52,096 nucleotides of DNA from Hyphomonadaceae bacterium. GTDB lineage: Bacteria > Pseudomonadota > Alphaproteobacteria > Caulobacterales > Aquidulcibacteraceae. The position numbers and the translations under genes are program-made. Location of the stretch: positions 1 to 52,096 of the forward strand of contig JAIELK010000025.1 of assembly GCA_019753175.1 (NCBI GenBank). The letters are read 5' to 3'. Shown here piece after piece: positions 1-7,838 of this stretch (positions are counted from its first letter, which is position 1; each line of letters begins with the position of its first letter). A model generated the notes under the pieces. The model had not been told where the DNA came from, did no database searches, and saw nothing but the letters and a program-made list of their open reading frames with translations.

Positions 1-42
1 GCCTTGCAACCGCCGCGGCGGGGCGCTATTCACCCGCCCTTC

Positions 43-119
43 GCGCCCGTAGCTCAGCTGGATAGAGCACCAGACTACGAATCTGGGGGTCAGGAGTTCG
101 AATCTCTTCGGGCGCGCCA
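43..119 (+). tRNA. tRNA-Arg (anticodon ACG)
   Basis: The 77-nt sequence folds as a tRNA. The acceptor strand GCGCCCG (43-49) pairs with CGGGCGC (109-115), followed by the discriminator G116 and an encoded CCA at 117-119. The anticodon stem CCAGA/TCTGG encloses the loop CTACGAA, which gives anticodon ACG (read as ICG after deamination), decoding arginine CGN codons. The T arm contains the usual GTTCGAATC. tRNA 3' ends are frequent integration sites, and the genes that follow are mobile-element genes, so this tRNA is a likely attachment site. I see no integrase next to it. Confidence 0.97.
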
Positions 120-548
120 TGTTTTCAAGCACTTAGAGAAATGTCACCGGTTGGCTTTCTTGGGAAATGGGCGAATTTCCCAAGAATCGAACCCTTCCCA
201 TTCTCGCGCAATCCTGACCATCCAAAATCACACCACAGTGCAGTGGCGTCCTCTGTCGATGTTGCGACCTCGATCTTTCACTTAGCGTGCTGACCAAGCT
301 GAAGCGCTCGCCACCCCACGCGCCGTACAAATCCCAGCAACGTGGCAGCTGCATCAGCAACACCGCACAAGACTGCAAAATGTCCCTTGCACGACGCGCC
401 GCAGGCCGTCGTGCTTTCCGTGAGAGTCCCTCGCCTCGACCCCCACTGAACGACAGTGCGCGCAAGCCGCCGTCAAGGAGCGCGCGTTAGCGCGACATCG
501 CTTGTCCTTGACGGCGGCGAGCACACTGTCTTGCTTTTGGGTTAGGCG
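120..548. other. gene-poor interval after the tRNA
   Basis: I find no convincing coding sequence in these 429 bases. Short open frames exist on both strands, but none has a recognisable protein or a good ribosome binding site. The only structure I can see is the long imperfect palindrome at 452-530. The stretch lies between the presumed integration target and the first gene of the decayed element, where an integrase would normally be expected. Confidence 0.6.
452..530. repeat. long imperfect palindrome
   Basis: A perfect 14-bp inverted repeat is formed by positions 466-479 and 505-518 (GCCGCCGTCAAGGA and its complement). Outside it, GACAGTG (452-458) pairs with CACTGTC (524-530) across a small asymmetric internal loop. 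The inner loop contains a further small hairpin, CGCGC-GTTA-GCGCG. A T-rich stretch follows at about 531-538. It could be a terminator, a site used by the mobile element or a dispersed palindromic repeat. The sequence alone does not decide. Confidence 0.6.
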
Positions 549-1094
549 TTAGAGCGCCTTCGGGCGCGCCGTGGCGTCTTCCGGGGTTGGCGCCTCTCCG
601 GCCTTACGCGCCATGAAGCGGTCAAACCATTCGAGGTCCACACGCACAGCGCGCTCGGCAATGTAGTCCTTCTCGTTGGTCAGCACGCCAACCTTCTCCG
701 CCGCGGCCGCTGCCAGAAACTGCTCAGGCGTCACGCCGGATTCGCGCGCTAAACGCTCGACAGCGCTTCTAGCGCCCGGGGGAAGATTGATCGCTGCTTC
801 CAGGACCATTTCGTCCTCTGGGTCCGACAATTGCGGCCGCCATAGAAAATGGACGTTCACCTTGGTGAGCAAGCGCGCCAGAACGTCCAAGAACATGCTT
901 GCCTCAGCAGCCGACGCGCCTGCCCCCGCGATGTGCTCTGGGCGCATGACGACCTGCTCCTACTCAAGAAAGAGCGGCGGCGTGACCAGCATCGCGACGC
1001 TGCCCGCGCGCACCGCCCGCACGAGGGCGGCGGAATCGCCGTCCGGCGCACGAAACGCCTTCACGATGATGTTCGTATCCAGCACCAGTCTCAC
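549..1094 (-). pseudogene. PIN-domain toxin, nonsense-mutated and apparently fused to antitoxin-like sequence
   Basis: Reading from GTG at 1094 gives the start of a PIN-domain ribonuclease toxin (LVLDTNIIVKAF, with the first catalytic Asp), then CTG-rich PIN sequence up to LFLE. A TAG stop at 962-960 follows where this family normally has Tyr. The frame continues after the stop with EQVVMRPEHI and later SDPEDEMVLEAAIN, both typical of the PIN family. The expected PIN C-terminus is missing. The frame passes straight into LPPGARSAVERLARESG...EQFLAAAAAEKVG, which resembles a HicB/CopG-type ribbon-helix-helix antitoxin. Such an antitoxin is usually a separate neighbouring gene. I infer an internal deletion joining toxin to antitoxin, plus a nonsense mutation. 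An expressed C-terminal fragment starting at ATG 947 cannot be excluded. The gene begins 9 bases after the small HTH gene, so the two were probably one operon. Confidence 0.7.
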
Positions 1095-1103
1095 AGGGAG
1101 AGC

Positions 1104-1316
1104 TTACCGCGATTCCCGGCCATATTCGCTTGTGGAACCGTGGGTGCGCTTGCCCGCCCATTCGTCGAGAACGCGATCATTGTAGCGCACCAAACGCGGG
1201 CCATACTTCACGAAGGGCGGGCCTTCGCCGGTGACGCGCCAGCGGTTCAAAGTGTGCTTCGATATCTTCAAGCGCGATGCGGCTTCTTCTACGGTGAGCA
1301 AAATCTCGGCGGACAT
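1104..1316 (-). CDS. small excisionase/MerR-like helix-turn-helix protein
   Basis: A 70-residue protein. The segment LLTVEEAASRLKISKHTLNRWRVTG is a typical winged helix-turn-helix of the excisionase/AlpA type, followed by PPFVKYGPRLVRYNDRVLDEW, the usual wing. I chose ATG at 1316 because AAGGAGAA lies 5 bases upstream; a longer frame reaches 1361 but lacks such a site. It lies immediately upstream of the broken PIN toxin gene and may have been its co-transcribed regulator. It could instead be an excision/control factor of the mobile element. An inverted repeat just upstream (1331-1362) is a possible operator. The DNA-binding fold is clear; the exact role is inferred. Confidence 0.8.
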   Translation of the reverse strand: MSAEILLTVEEAASRLKISKHTLNRWRVTGEGPPFVKYGPRLVRYNDRVLDEWAGKRTHGSTSEYGRESR

Positions 1317-1330
1317 TGGCTTCTCCTTGT

Positions 1331-1362
1331 CATGCGCGGCGCCGATTTCGACGCCGCGCATG
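1331..1362. promoter_or_regulatory. perfect 11-bp inverted repeat upstream of the small HTH gene
   Basis: CATGCGCGGCG (1331-1341) and its exact complement CGCCGCGCATG (1352-1362) are separated by 10 bases. The repeat ends a few bases before the ribosome binding site of the HTH gene that starts at 1316 on the minus strand. The position suits an autoregulatory operator or a 5' leader hairpin. No T-tract follows on either side, so a simple intrinsic terminator is less likely. Confidence 0.55.
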
Positions 1363-1589
1363 CGTCAAGGAAAACGCCGCCAAGCCTTGCTGACCAATGG
1401 TTTCAGCCTCTGCTTGAAAATCAGAATCGGCGGCAAAGCCCGAGTCCGTTTCCGCTCGTTTCCCAACCTTGACCAAGCTGTCTCACGAAACCCCGCGTTC
1501 GCCGCTCTTGGCCCCTATTGTCCCACATTGGCCCATCGCCACAATTCGCGTGTGCGATGAAATCTGGAATCGGCGGGGATTGCTGAATG

Positions 1590-1943
1590 TCAGCGCTTGG
1601 CGCTGCTCTCATCGAGAAAGCGATCGAGATCGGCGGGCTTGTAGGCAACAAGGCGCGCCCCGCGCATCACCCAGTGCGGGCCAACTTTCTTGGCGCGCCA
1701 ATTCTTCAAAGTGCTGACCGACACGCCCAGATATTGGGCCGCCTCACGCGCGCTCAACACCACGGGTCGCTGTCGCTCCGCGCTCGCCGGTTTCTGCTTG
1801 ATCGCCTTGGCACCGCTTTTTCGCTCTGACTCAACCGGCGCTGTTTCCAGCACATCGAACAACCTCATCTGGCGCGGATCGATCTTTGTCGCGCGCCTTG
1901 TTGCTCGCTTGCGAGGCGATTTCGGTTCTGTTCGCTTGGACAT
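1590..1943 (-). CDS. excisionase-family DNA-binding protein
   Basis: A 117-residue protein with a basic, low-complexity N-terminus (KRTEPKSPRKRATRRATK, about residues 3-20) and a C-terminal helix-turn-helix (VVLSAREAAQYLGVSVSTLKNWRAKKVG, followed by LVAYKPADLDRFLDE), matching the AlpA/excisionase type. I prefer ATG at 1943, preceded by GAAAGG at 7 bases. A TTG at 2003 overlapping the relaxase stop would add 20 residues. It follows the relaxase gene on the same strand and probably belongs to the same operon. Its likely job is regulation of transfer or excision genes, inferred from fold and location. Confidence 0.75.
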   Translation of the reverse strand: MSKRTEPKSPRKRATRRATKIDPRQMRLFDVLETAPVESERKSGAKAIKQKPASAERQRPVVLSAREAAQYLGVSVSTLKNWRAKKVGPHWVMRGARLVAYKPADLDRFLDESSAKR

Positions 1944-1999
1944 GGCGCTGCCTTTCACAATACCCTTGAGCGGCGACGCAGCAAGCTCAGCGCCAGAGC

Positions 2000-3793
2000 T
2001 CAACGGCCGAGGCCGAGGCTACGAGGGCGGTCGAGCTCTTTGCTCACAATCAGATCGAGCGGGCGTGACGTGCCGCGCTCCAGCGTCCTGACGCCAACCT
2101 CCTCGCCGATGCTAAGTTCCAGCTTGGGCTTCACCATCACGGCGGCGACCTCTTGGCCGCGCCCGAGCAGCGCCGTGCGCCCTGCGAACAATTCCTTGAC
2201 CTCGCGTACACGCCAGATTTGCTCGCCTTGGCCTGGGGGATCGATGCTGAGATCGCGATACTCAAGCCCATGGCGCTTGGCGTGATCGAGCGCGGCGCGG
2301 TCAAGCTCGCCAGCCCGCAGAGCGTCGCGCGCGCCGTCACGGAAATAGAACTTGCCGCTCTCGCTCATGAGCCCCAGGCCTTCGCGTTCCAGAAGCTGCG
2401 CGCGCCGCGCCAACGCCCGCTCCACACCTTCCAGCCTCGGCAGTTCGCGCGCCTCACCGCGTGCAAGGCGATCCAATTCGCGATCAAGCAAAGTTTCGGC
2501 GCGAGCCTGGATCTGACTCTCCAGCGAACGCGCCGAAATGATCTCGATCTCGGCGCCGCGTCCTTGGGGCTTAAGCGCCACGAGCGAGCCCTGCTCCAGC
2601 CCCTCGATCTCGCGCATGCCGGTGTTCAGGAGCACACGGCCGGAATCGGGCGTCTCCACAAGCAAGAGCGCGCGGTCATTGTTGTCGCCGCGCGGCCCCA
2701 ATTCCTTGACCTCGCCAACGACCCGCCCAAGCCTTGGCTCATACAAGCGTCCCCGCGCCAACTCGCGGCGGATGTCGAGCGGCCGAGCCGCCTCCAAACG
2801 CTCTAACCAATCCTGATCCAGCTTCAACACATTGCGGCGCACCTCTTGGGCCAAACCCATGCGCTGCAATTCCCGCGCACGGGCGCGCAAAGCATTGGCG
2901 AATTCCGGCGTGTGGTCCCGACCCATCTCCTGCATACGCACTTCCCGGGCGGCGTTGACTTCCCTTTCGAGCGCCCGGTCCAGCCGATTGAGGCTGCGGG
3001 CCTGGGCTTCGCGCTCCAACTTCAGCCGCTCGTCGGCGACGGAGCGCTGGCCCAGGATGCCCGTGGCCACATCGCGCGCCGCTTCGCGTAGTCCATGCGA
3101 AACATAATCGCGCGGCAAGAGCAGCTCGACGCCATCGCGGCGAACCCCTCGCACAATCACGTGCACATGCGGGTTGTCGGTGTTGTGGTGGTCAACGGCG
3201 AGCCAATCGAGCTCAACGCCTAAATCGCGCTCCACCCGCGCCATGGTCTCGCGCGTGAAATCTTTCAGGTCGCCGTCCTCGCCAACCATGCGCGCGCCAC
3301 TCTCCGGCGCCAGCATCAGCCGGAAATGGCGCTTGTCCTCGCTTGCCCAGTTCTGGACCCGCTCGCGCGCATCCTCGGCCAGGTCCTGCTCTCGGTCATA
3401 GAATTGACCGCGCTCGCCTTCCCGCGCTGCGCCGTCGCGCTCCAAATACTGGGCATGCGCTGCCAGCTTGCCTCCGCCGCCGCCACCGCCACCGCCGCCA
3501 ATGGCGCCGCCAAGCCCGTGCTTGTGGAAGCTCACCTTCGCCACCACGCGCTGACGCTGATCGCCGGCCAAGCTGCGTGATCGCCCCGATCGTTCCATCA
3601 GCGATCCGCGCACGCGCGCGCCCTTCATCGCTTTGGTCAAACGCGCGCCAATCGTCCCGCTTGAACCACTGCCTGCCTTCGCGCCACCGACACGGCCGCG
3701 AAATTCGTCCTCGCGCAGTGGCGTTTCAGTCATGCTTTCGAGCGTGTCCGTCATCGCAAGCGGCTTCTCCGCCAAGTTGGACGCTGCGCACAT
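2000..3793 (-). CDS. relaxase (MobP/VirD2-like, DUF3363 type)
   Basis: A 597-residue DNA relaxase that would nick oriT and lead the transferred strand. The segment HAQYLERDG (about residues 112-120) carries the probable nicking tyrosine. DHHNTDNPHVHV (about 200-211) is the three-histidine metal motif of the VirD2/RP4 TraI class. A run of ten glycines lies near residues 99-108, in front of the tyrosine motif. The C-terminal half is charged and helical, as in DUF3363-type relaxases. The start at ATG 3793 gives the longest frame; ATG 3754 is also possible. It is divergent from the coupling-protein-like gene, with the probable oriT region between them. The frame is intact, so this is the best preserved part of the element. 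Confidence 0.9.
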   Translation of the reverse strand: MCAASNLAEKPLAMTDTLESMTETPLREDEFRGRVGGAKAGSGSSGTIGARLTKAMKGARVRGSLMERSGRSRSLAGDQRQRVVAKVSFHKHGLGGAIGGGGGGGGGGKLAAHAQYLERDGAAREGERGQFYDREQDLAEDARERVQNWASEDKRHFRLMLAPESGARMVGEDGDLKDFTRETMARVERDLGVELDWLAVDHHNTDNPHVHVIVRGVRRDGVELLLPRDYVSHGLREAARDVATGILGQRSVADERLKLEREAQARSLNRLDRALEREVNAAREVRMQEMGRDHTPEFANALRARARELQRMGLAQEVRRNVLKLDQDWLERLEAARPLDIRRELARGRLYEPRLGRVVGEVKELGPRGDNNDRALLLVETPDSGRVLLNTGMREIEGLEQGSLVALKPQGRGAEIEIISARSLESQIQARAETLLDRELDRLARGEARELPRLEGVERALARRAQLLEREGLGLMSESGKFYFRDGARDALRAGELDRAALDHAKRHGLEYRDLSIDPPGQGEQIWRVREVKELFAGRTALLGRGQEVAAVMVKPKLELSIGEEVGVRTLERGTSRPLDLIVSKELDRPRSLGLGR

Positions 3794-3898
3794 TCAAGTT
3801 TCTCGTCGCATCGCCAACTTGTCGAAACTCTAGCAAAACCCAGCACTTGCGACAACACCAACTTGGCCTTTATCTTGCTGTACAAGTCGTTTTCTGCG

Positions 3899-3946
3899 AT
3901 CATCTCAGTATTGAACACTTCAGTACAACACGCGGCAAGAGATGAT
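3899..3946. other. nested inverted repeats, candidate oriT or operator
   Basis: The gap between the divergent relaxase and coupling-protein-like genes is AT-richer than its flanks. ATCATCTC (3899-3906) pairs with GAGATGAT (3939-3946). Inside it, GTATTGAA (3908-3915) pairs with TTCAGTAC (3919-3926) with one G-T pair around a 3-base loop. Half sites of the form CCAAGTT/AACTTGG recur near 3774, 3820, 3863 and 4016. oriT sequences commonly sit beside the relaxase gene, so this is the first place to look for a nick site. No nic consensus was identified. Confidence 0.4.
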
Positions 3947-4051
3947 TAGCTCGAACAACACAAGCCAAGAGCGCTGCGCGTTTGAAAGCGATGAGAAACT
4001 TGTTCGCGAGCTTCGGCCAAGTTTGATTTTCGGCTTTGCAGAACCGCTGTC

Positions 4052-5842
4052 GTGAGCCAAATCGTCACTCAGGCGCGCAACGCGGCGATCGCTTGGGGCG
4101 CGCTGACGCTGTTCGCCGGCGTGGTCACGCAATTGCTCGCCGCGATCGTCGGGCGCGACGCGCGCTTCGGCGAGCCGGTCGCTCTTTGGTACGGCCATCC
4201 GCTCTACGATCCTTGGCAGTTCCTGCACTGGGCCCTTGAGCTTGCTCCGCGGCATCCTGGGATCGCAATCCTGTGCCTGCTGCTCGCTCTCATCTGTGTG
4301 CTGGCGGCGTTTGCGGTGCTGGCCCTGGGCGGACTCATGGCGCCGGGCGACATGCCACAATTCAAATCCCGGCGCGGCTTCTGTTCTTGGGACAAATTGG
4401 GCCAACAGGGGCTATTGACGGCCAATGGCTTGGCTCTGGGCGCCGTAAAGCGCTTTGCGTTGTCGAAACCCGTCACCCTCTATGCGCTAACGGGAAGCTC
4501 AGCGGGAAAAATCGCCCTTGTCGGCGACCCGCGCTTCACCGATGCCACGCTGATCGCCGCGGCCTCTGCCTGGCCGGGCGCTCTCGTGTTCTTTGATGCG
4601 CGCGGCGTCGCACCCGAGCTGAGGCGTCAGAGTATTGTTCGTTTCGCACCCGGGCCCGCAGACAGCGCGAGCCTTAATCCCCTGCTCGCAATCCGCGGCG
4701 GTGCTCATGCCTGGGCCGATGCGCGTCTTTTGGCGCGCGCGATGCTCGGCGTTTCCGATGACGCAGCCATCGACGACTTCGCGGTCCTGATCTTGGATCA
4801 GCTCATCAACGCGCCTCTCGATCAGCGCAATCTGTCTTCGCTCCGCGCGCGCTTGAGCCTGCCACACGCGGTTCTGACAGAAATAAGCGCCGCCTGGCCG
4901 GAAGCGCTCTGCCGAGCGCAAGCGCCCCAATGTGAGATTGCTCGCGCGGTGCGCTTATGGCGCACCCAACCCAATGCCGCGCTCGCGCACCTCGCCGAGA
5001 TCGATGCTGCGCTCGCTTTCCTGAGCGATGGCGCATTTGCCCGCGTAACAGGCGTCCACCAAGTGCGCTTTGCCGATCTTGTTTCGGCGGAGGGCCCACG
5101 CACGCTCACTTTGGAGTTTCCACGCATCAATGCCGAGAGCGCGGCGCCCCTCATGGCGGCTTTGCTGGCGCAGCTTGTCGCGGCATGCGCCATGAACGCC
5201 AACACCGATCATCTCGGGCGGCCCAGGAAACGCGACTTGTTAATCGTGTTGGAAGCCCAAGCGCTGAAGCTGCTCGCTAACCAAAGCGCTTTGCCTGTTT
5301 TCTTCGCTCACGCTGGCGGCAACGCGTGTCGTCTCTTGGTGCAAGGAGAGACACTCAAAGAGGTTCCGCTAGAGGCGTATGACACGATCGTGGCTATCGG
5401 CCCACAGACGGAGCCAAGCGCTGAGACCCTTTCCAAGCGCGGGGGCGAGATCAGCGCGTGGCGTCTCATGAGCCGCGCGGAGCACAGCATTCGCGCTTGG
5501 ACGCGGCCGACTTGGGCGCGGGTGAAGCGTCCCATCGTGGCGGCCGACGATCTGATTGCAGCCGACGCAGCTCAGGCCATGGTGTTTGTGCAAGACCTGC
5601 CGCCCTTTCGCGCGCGCTCGATCTCCATCCACGGACCGCCAGCGACGTTTCTGAGCGGCGCAGACCTTACACCTGTCGCACATGACTGGGACGCGCCGCC
5701 TGCGTGCCCGGACGTCTCAGCAGCAAGTTCCCCCTTCCCCACCTCACCACTCAAAGAACGAGCGCCCATCGGCGCCAACATCCGCGCCGCGCTCAGCCGG
5801 CGCGCCCCGCCGCGCACTAAGCCGAAAGCAACCGCGCCATGA
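4052..5842 (+). CDS. TraG/VirD4-like coupling protein homologue lacking Walker motifs
   Basis: A 596-residue protein with two N-terminal membrane segments (about residues 10-35 and 68-95), then a cytoplasmic part aligned by eye with TraG/VirD4 coupling proteins: SWPGALVFFDARG-type and NPLLAIR-type segments occur in the right order. Coupling proteins are hexameric ATPases that bring the relaxosome to the type IV channel. Here the P-loop region reads LTGSSAGKIALVGDPRF instead of a GxxGxGK(S/T) loop. The Walker B region reads LLIVLEAQALKLL, where the family has a hydrophobic run ending in DE. The frame is open throughout, starting at GTG 4052. The C-terminus is Pro/Ala/Ser-rich. It overlaps the next gene by ATGA. 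Either it is a decaying paralogue or a non-ATPase adaptor; the first seems more likely. Confidence 0.7.
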   Translation: MSQIVTQARNAAIAWGALTLFAGVVTQLLAAIVGRDARFGEPVALWYGHPLYDPWQFLHWALELAPRHPGIAILCLLLALICVLAAFAVLALGGLMAPGDMPQFKSRRGFCSWDKLGQQGLLTANGLALGAVKRFALSKPVTLYALTGSSAGKIALVGDPRFTDATLIAAASAWPGALVFFDARGVAPELRRQSIVRFAPGPADSASLNPLLAIRGGAHAWADARLLARAMLGVSDDAAIDDFAVLILDQLINAPLDQRNLSSLRARLSLPHAVLTEISAAWPEALCRAQAPQCEIARAVRLWRTQPNAALAHLAEIDAALAFLSDGAFARVTGVHQVRFADLVSAEGPRTLTLEFPRINAESAAPLMAALLAQLVAACAMNANTDHLGRPRKRDLLIVLEAQALKLLANQSALPVFFAHAGGNACRLLVQGETLKEVPLEAYDTIVAIGPQTEPSAETLSKRGGEISAWRLMSRAEHSIRAWTRPTWARVKRPIVAADDLIAADAAQAMVFVQDLPPFRARSISIHGPPATFLSGADLTPVAHDWDAPPACPDVSAASSPFPTSPLKERAPIGANIRAALSRRAPPRTKPKATAP

Positions 5843-6201
5843 CCACAAAGCGCCAACTCACTTTGCATTTTGACGTGGAAGTTGCGGCCGCGATCGAGGT
5901 TGAGGCTACGACGCGCGGGCTCAATCTGTCGCGTGCCGCCAACGATGCCTTGCGGCGCGCGCTCATCGATGAAGCTGGCGAGGCCTTGGCCGACACCGTG
6001 AGGGCGCGACTCGACCGCCTCGACAAACGCGACGCCGCCCGCGCTCGCGAACTCGCAATGATCAAGGAAATCGTGCTCCTCTACGTGCGGGTCTGGTTTG
6101 AATATTCAGGCTCATTGCCCGATGACGATCCCGACGCCAGCACAAATGCAGATTTGCGGTTTCAGGGCTTTCTGGAGATGCTGGCGGAACAGACAGGATG
6201 A
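5839..6201 (+). CDS. ribbon-helix-helix (CopG/MobC-like) protein of the transfer module
   Basis: A 120-residue protein that begins with the beta strand RQLTLHFDVEVAAAIEVEA and the helices RGLNLSRAANDALRRAL, typical of ribbon-helix-helix DNA-binding proteins. A charged helix rich in Arg and Asp follows (about residues 45-80), and the tail is acidic. ATG overlaps the stop of the coupling-protein-like gene (ATGA), so translation is probably coupled. In related integrative elements a CopG-type gene sits at this place, between traG and trbB, and serves as a relaxosome accessory or regulator. No trbB-like sequence follows here; the transfer module ends with this gene. Confidence 0.75.
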   Translation: MTTKRQLTLHFDVEVAAAIEVEATTRGLNLSRAANDALRRALIDEAGEALADTVRARLDRLDKRDAARARELAMIKEIVLLYVRVWFEYSGSLPDDDPDASTNADLRFQGFLEMLAEQTG

Positions 6202-6509
6202 TGGAGATTGCGTTCGGACGAACGGCACATTTCGAAACTCGCCCAACCAGCGGTCATCATCTGGCCATGGGTCAGGAGCGCCACGGCGGTCACTCAGGGT
6301 GATGGCCCGCAGCAGCCATAAGCTGGAGCATTGGATAGGCTTTGCATCCAGGTCACCCAAATGGCGCGCCAAAGCCTATGACGCTCGAAATGTGGCTTCC
6401 GTTGGCGCCTCAGCTAGGGCTCACTCGGCGATTCTTGACACCCAGCAAAGCGCAGCGTTGACCTACGTCTCAGCAGCGGCGATGAGGTTCTCTTATCGGG
6501 GGCGTTGCA
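6202..6509. other. interval without a gene
   Basis: I see no convincing gene, RNA or clear hairpin in these 308 bases. They separate the last mobile-element gene from the mannose-1-phosphate guanylyltransferase gene. I looked for a copy of the tRNA-Arg 3' end that could mark the far attachment site and found none. The promoter of the following gene should lie near the right end. Confidence 0.5.
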
Positions 6510-7577
6510 TTGGTCTACACAATTCTGCCAGCCATCATGTCGGGGGGGGCGGGCACTCGCTTGTGGCCGGCGTCAACGGAAACCAGGCCAAAACAATTCC
6601 TGGCTCTGTGCGGCCCCAACACCTTGTTTGAAAACACTCTTGCGCGTGTTCGCGGTCACGTCGGCGCCTGTGTTTTTGCAGCGCCTCTCATTCTGGGCGC
6701 CGCCAAGGATGTTGAACTGATTGAGGCGTCGCTAGCGGCTTCTGGCGTGAACCCTGGCGCGATCGTCTTGGAGCCCATGCCGCGGAACACGGCCGCTGCA
6801 GCCGCCGTTGCCGCAGCGCTCGCTGAAGAGCTTGAGCCGGACGCATTGGTGCTGCTGCTGCCGGCTGACCACCTCATATCTGACGTCCCAGCCTTTCACC
6901 GAGCGATAGAAACAGCGGCGCCGTTCGCGCGTCATCGCATCGTAACCTTCGGCGTCGCGCCGCACCGCCCCGCGGTCGAGTATGGGTATATTCGCGCTGG
7001 AGATGCGTTGGGCGCCGGGGTTCATGCGATTGCGTCATTTCACGAAAAGCCTTCGGCCGAGAAGGCGGCGGAATACCTGGAAGGAGGCGAGTATTCTTGG
7101 AACGCAGGCATATTCTTGTTTTCGCCCCAAGTGATGCTGGATGAGTTTCGCAACAGCCGCGACATCGGCGATGGGGCGCTCGCGGCGCTCCGGCACGCCA
7201 AACGGGACAACGCACGCTTTGAATTGAGTGCATTGCACTTTGCGCCACTCCCCTCGAAGCCACTCGACACCGCCGTGATGGAAAGCACGGCCCGCGGGGC
7301 CGTTCTGCGGTGCGATATGGGCTGGGCTGACGTGGGCTCGCTGGATGAAGTGTGGCGATTGTCACCCCAAGACGACCTTGGCAATGTGTGCACTGGTTCG
7401 GTGGTCCTCAACGAGACAAGACGAACGCTTGTCCTCGCAGACGGCGTGACGGCATGTGTTTCTGGGGTTGAGGACCTTATTGTTATTGCAACGCGGGACG
7501 CGGTTTTGGTGCTGCCGCGGGAGCGCGCGCAAGATGTGAAGGCGCTCCGGGAGCGCGCGCTCAAAGCCAAAGCCTAG
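6510..7577 (+). CDS. manC: mannose-1-phosphate guanylyltransferase
   Basis: The enzyme makes GDP-mannose from mannose 1-phosphate and GTP in the cytoplasm. The N-terminal signature SGGAGTRLWPASTETRPKQF (about residues 11-30) is the nucleotide-binding loop of this family, and later motifs such as EYGYI, SFHEKP and WNAGIF are also typical. At 355 residues it has only the transferase part and lacks the fused C-terminal cupin phosphomannose isomerase domain found in longer ManC/AlgA proteins, so isomerase activity must come from another protein. TTG at 6510 is chosen because the first beta strand (VYTILPAIM) would be lost from ATG 6537. GDP-mannose made here would feed the dehydratase at 14613 and the mannosyltransferases. 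Confidence 0.93.
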   Translation: MVYTILPAIMSGGAGTRLWPASTETRPKQFLALCGPNTLFENTLARVRGHVGACVFAAPLILGAAKDVELIEASLAASGVNPGAIVLEPMPRNTAAAAAVAAALAEELEPDALVLLLPADHLISDVPAFHRAIETAAPFARHRIVTFGVAPHRPAVEYGYIRAGDALGAGVHAIASFHEKPSAEKAAEYLEGGEYSWNAGIFLFSPQVMLDEFRNSRDIGDGALAALRHAKRDNARFELSALHFAPLPSKPLDTAVMESTARGAVLRCDMGWADVGSLDEVWRLSPQDDLGNVCTGSVVLNETRRTLVLADGVTACVSGVEDLIVIATRDAVLVLPRERAQDVKALRERALKAKA

Positions 7578-7792
7578 AAGGCCTAGGCCCAGCGCCAACG
7601 CCGGGGCGGCCTCTACGCTGTCGCCAAAATTTGCCTTGCTTGGCCGGCATGGCTTGTTCCACACGAAGTCGTTTGAGGGCTCTCCCCGCGCAAGTCGCGC
7701 CCGGCAATGACCTTTTGGTCGCCTCAGCAGGATGCGTTTGAGGCTTGGCGCCCCTGACGCGCGCATTCAGTGCTCTAATCGCCAAGATACAC

Positions 7793-7801
7793 TGCTATAA
7801 T
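7793..7801 (+). promoter_or_regulatory. extended -10 promoter for the TIR-like gene
   Basis: The string TGCTATAAT is a perfect -10 hexamer with the extended TGn element. It lies 37 bases before the ATG at 7839, which suits a short leader. No good -35 box is visible at the expected distance, as is usual for extended -10 promoters. Confidence 0.55.
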
Positions 7802-7838
7802 CTTGGCTAACCGACTGGGCGATTGGAGGCTTTGAGGC

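Noticed and set aside
4-285. Open frame of 93 codons over the tRNA
   Set aside because: Most of it is a translation of the tRNA-Arg gene, a well-known false protein; no ribosome binding site is present.
2153-2806. Long plus-strand frame inside the relaxase gene
   Set aside because: It lies antisense to an intact relaxase with recognisable motifs and encodes no known domain; it is a GC-rich shadow frame.
43-6201. CRISPR array or complete conjugative transfer system
   Set aside because: No regularly spaced repeats and no trb/virB genes are seen; only mobilisation-type genes are present.
7517-7562. Direct repeat of GGGAGCGCGCGC near the end of manC
   Set aside because: It encodes the charged helix RERA twice within the coding sequence and looks like a low-complexity coding repeat rather than a separate element.
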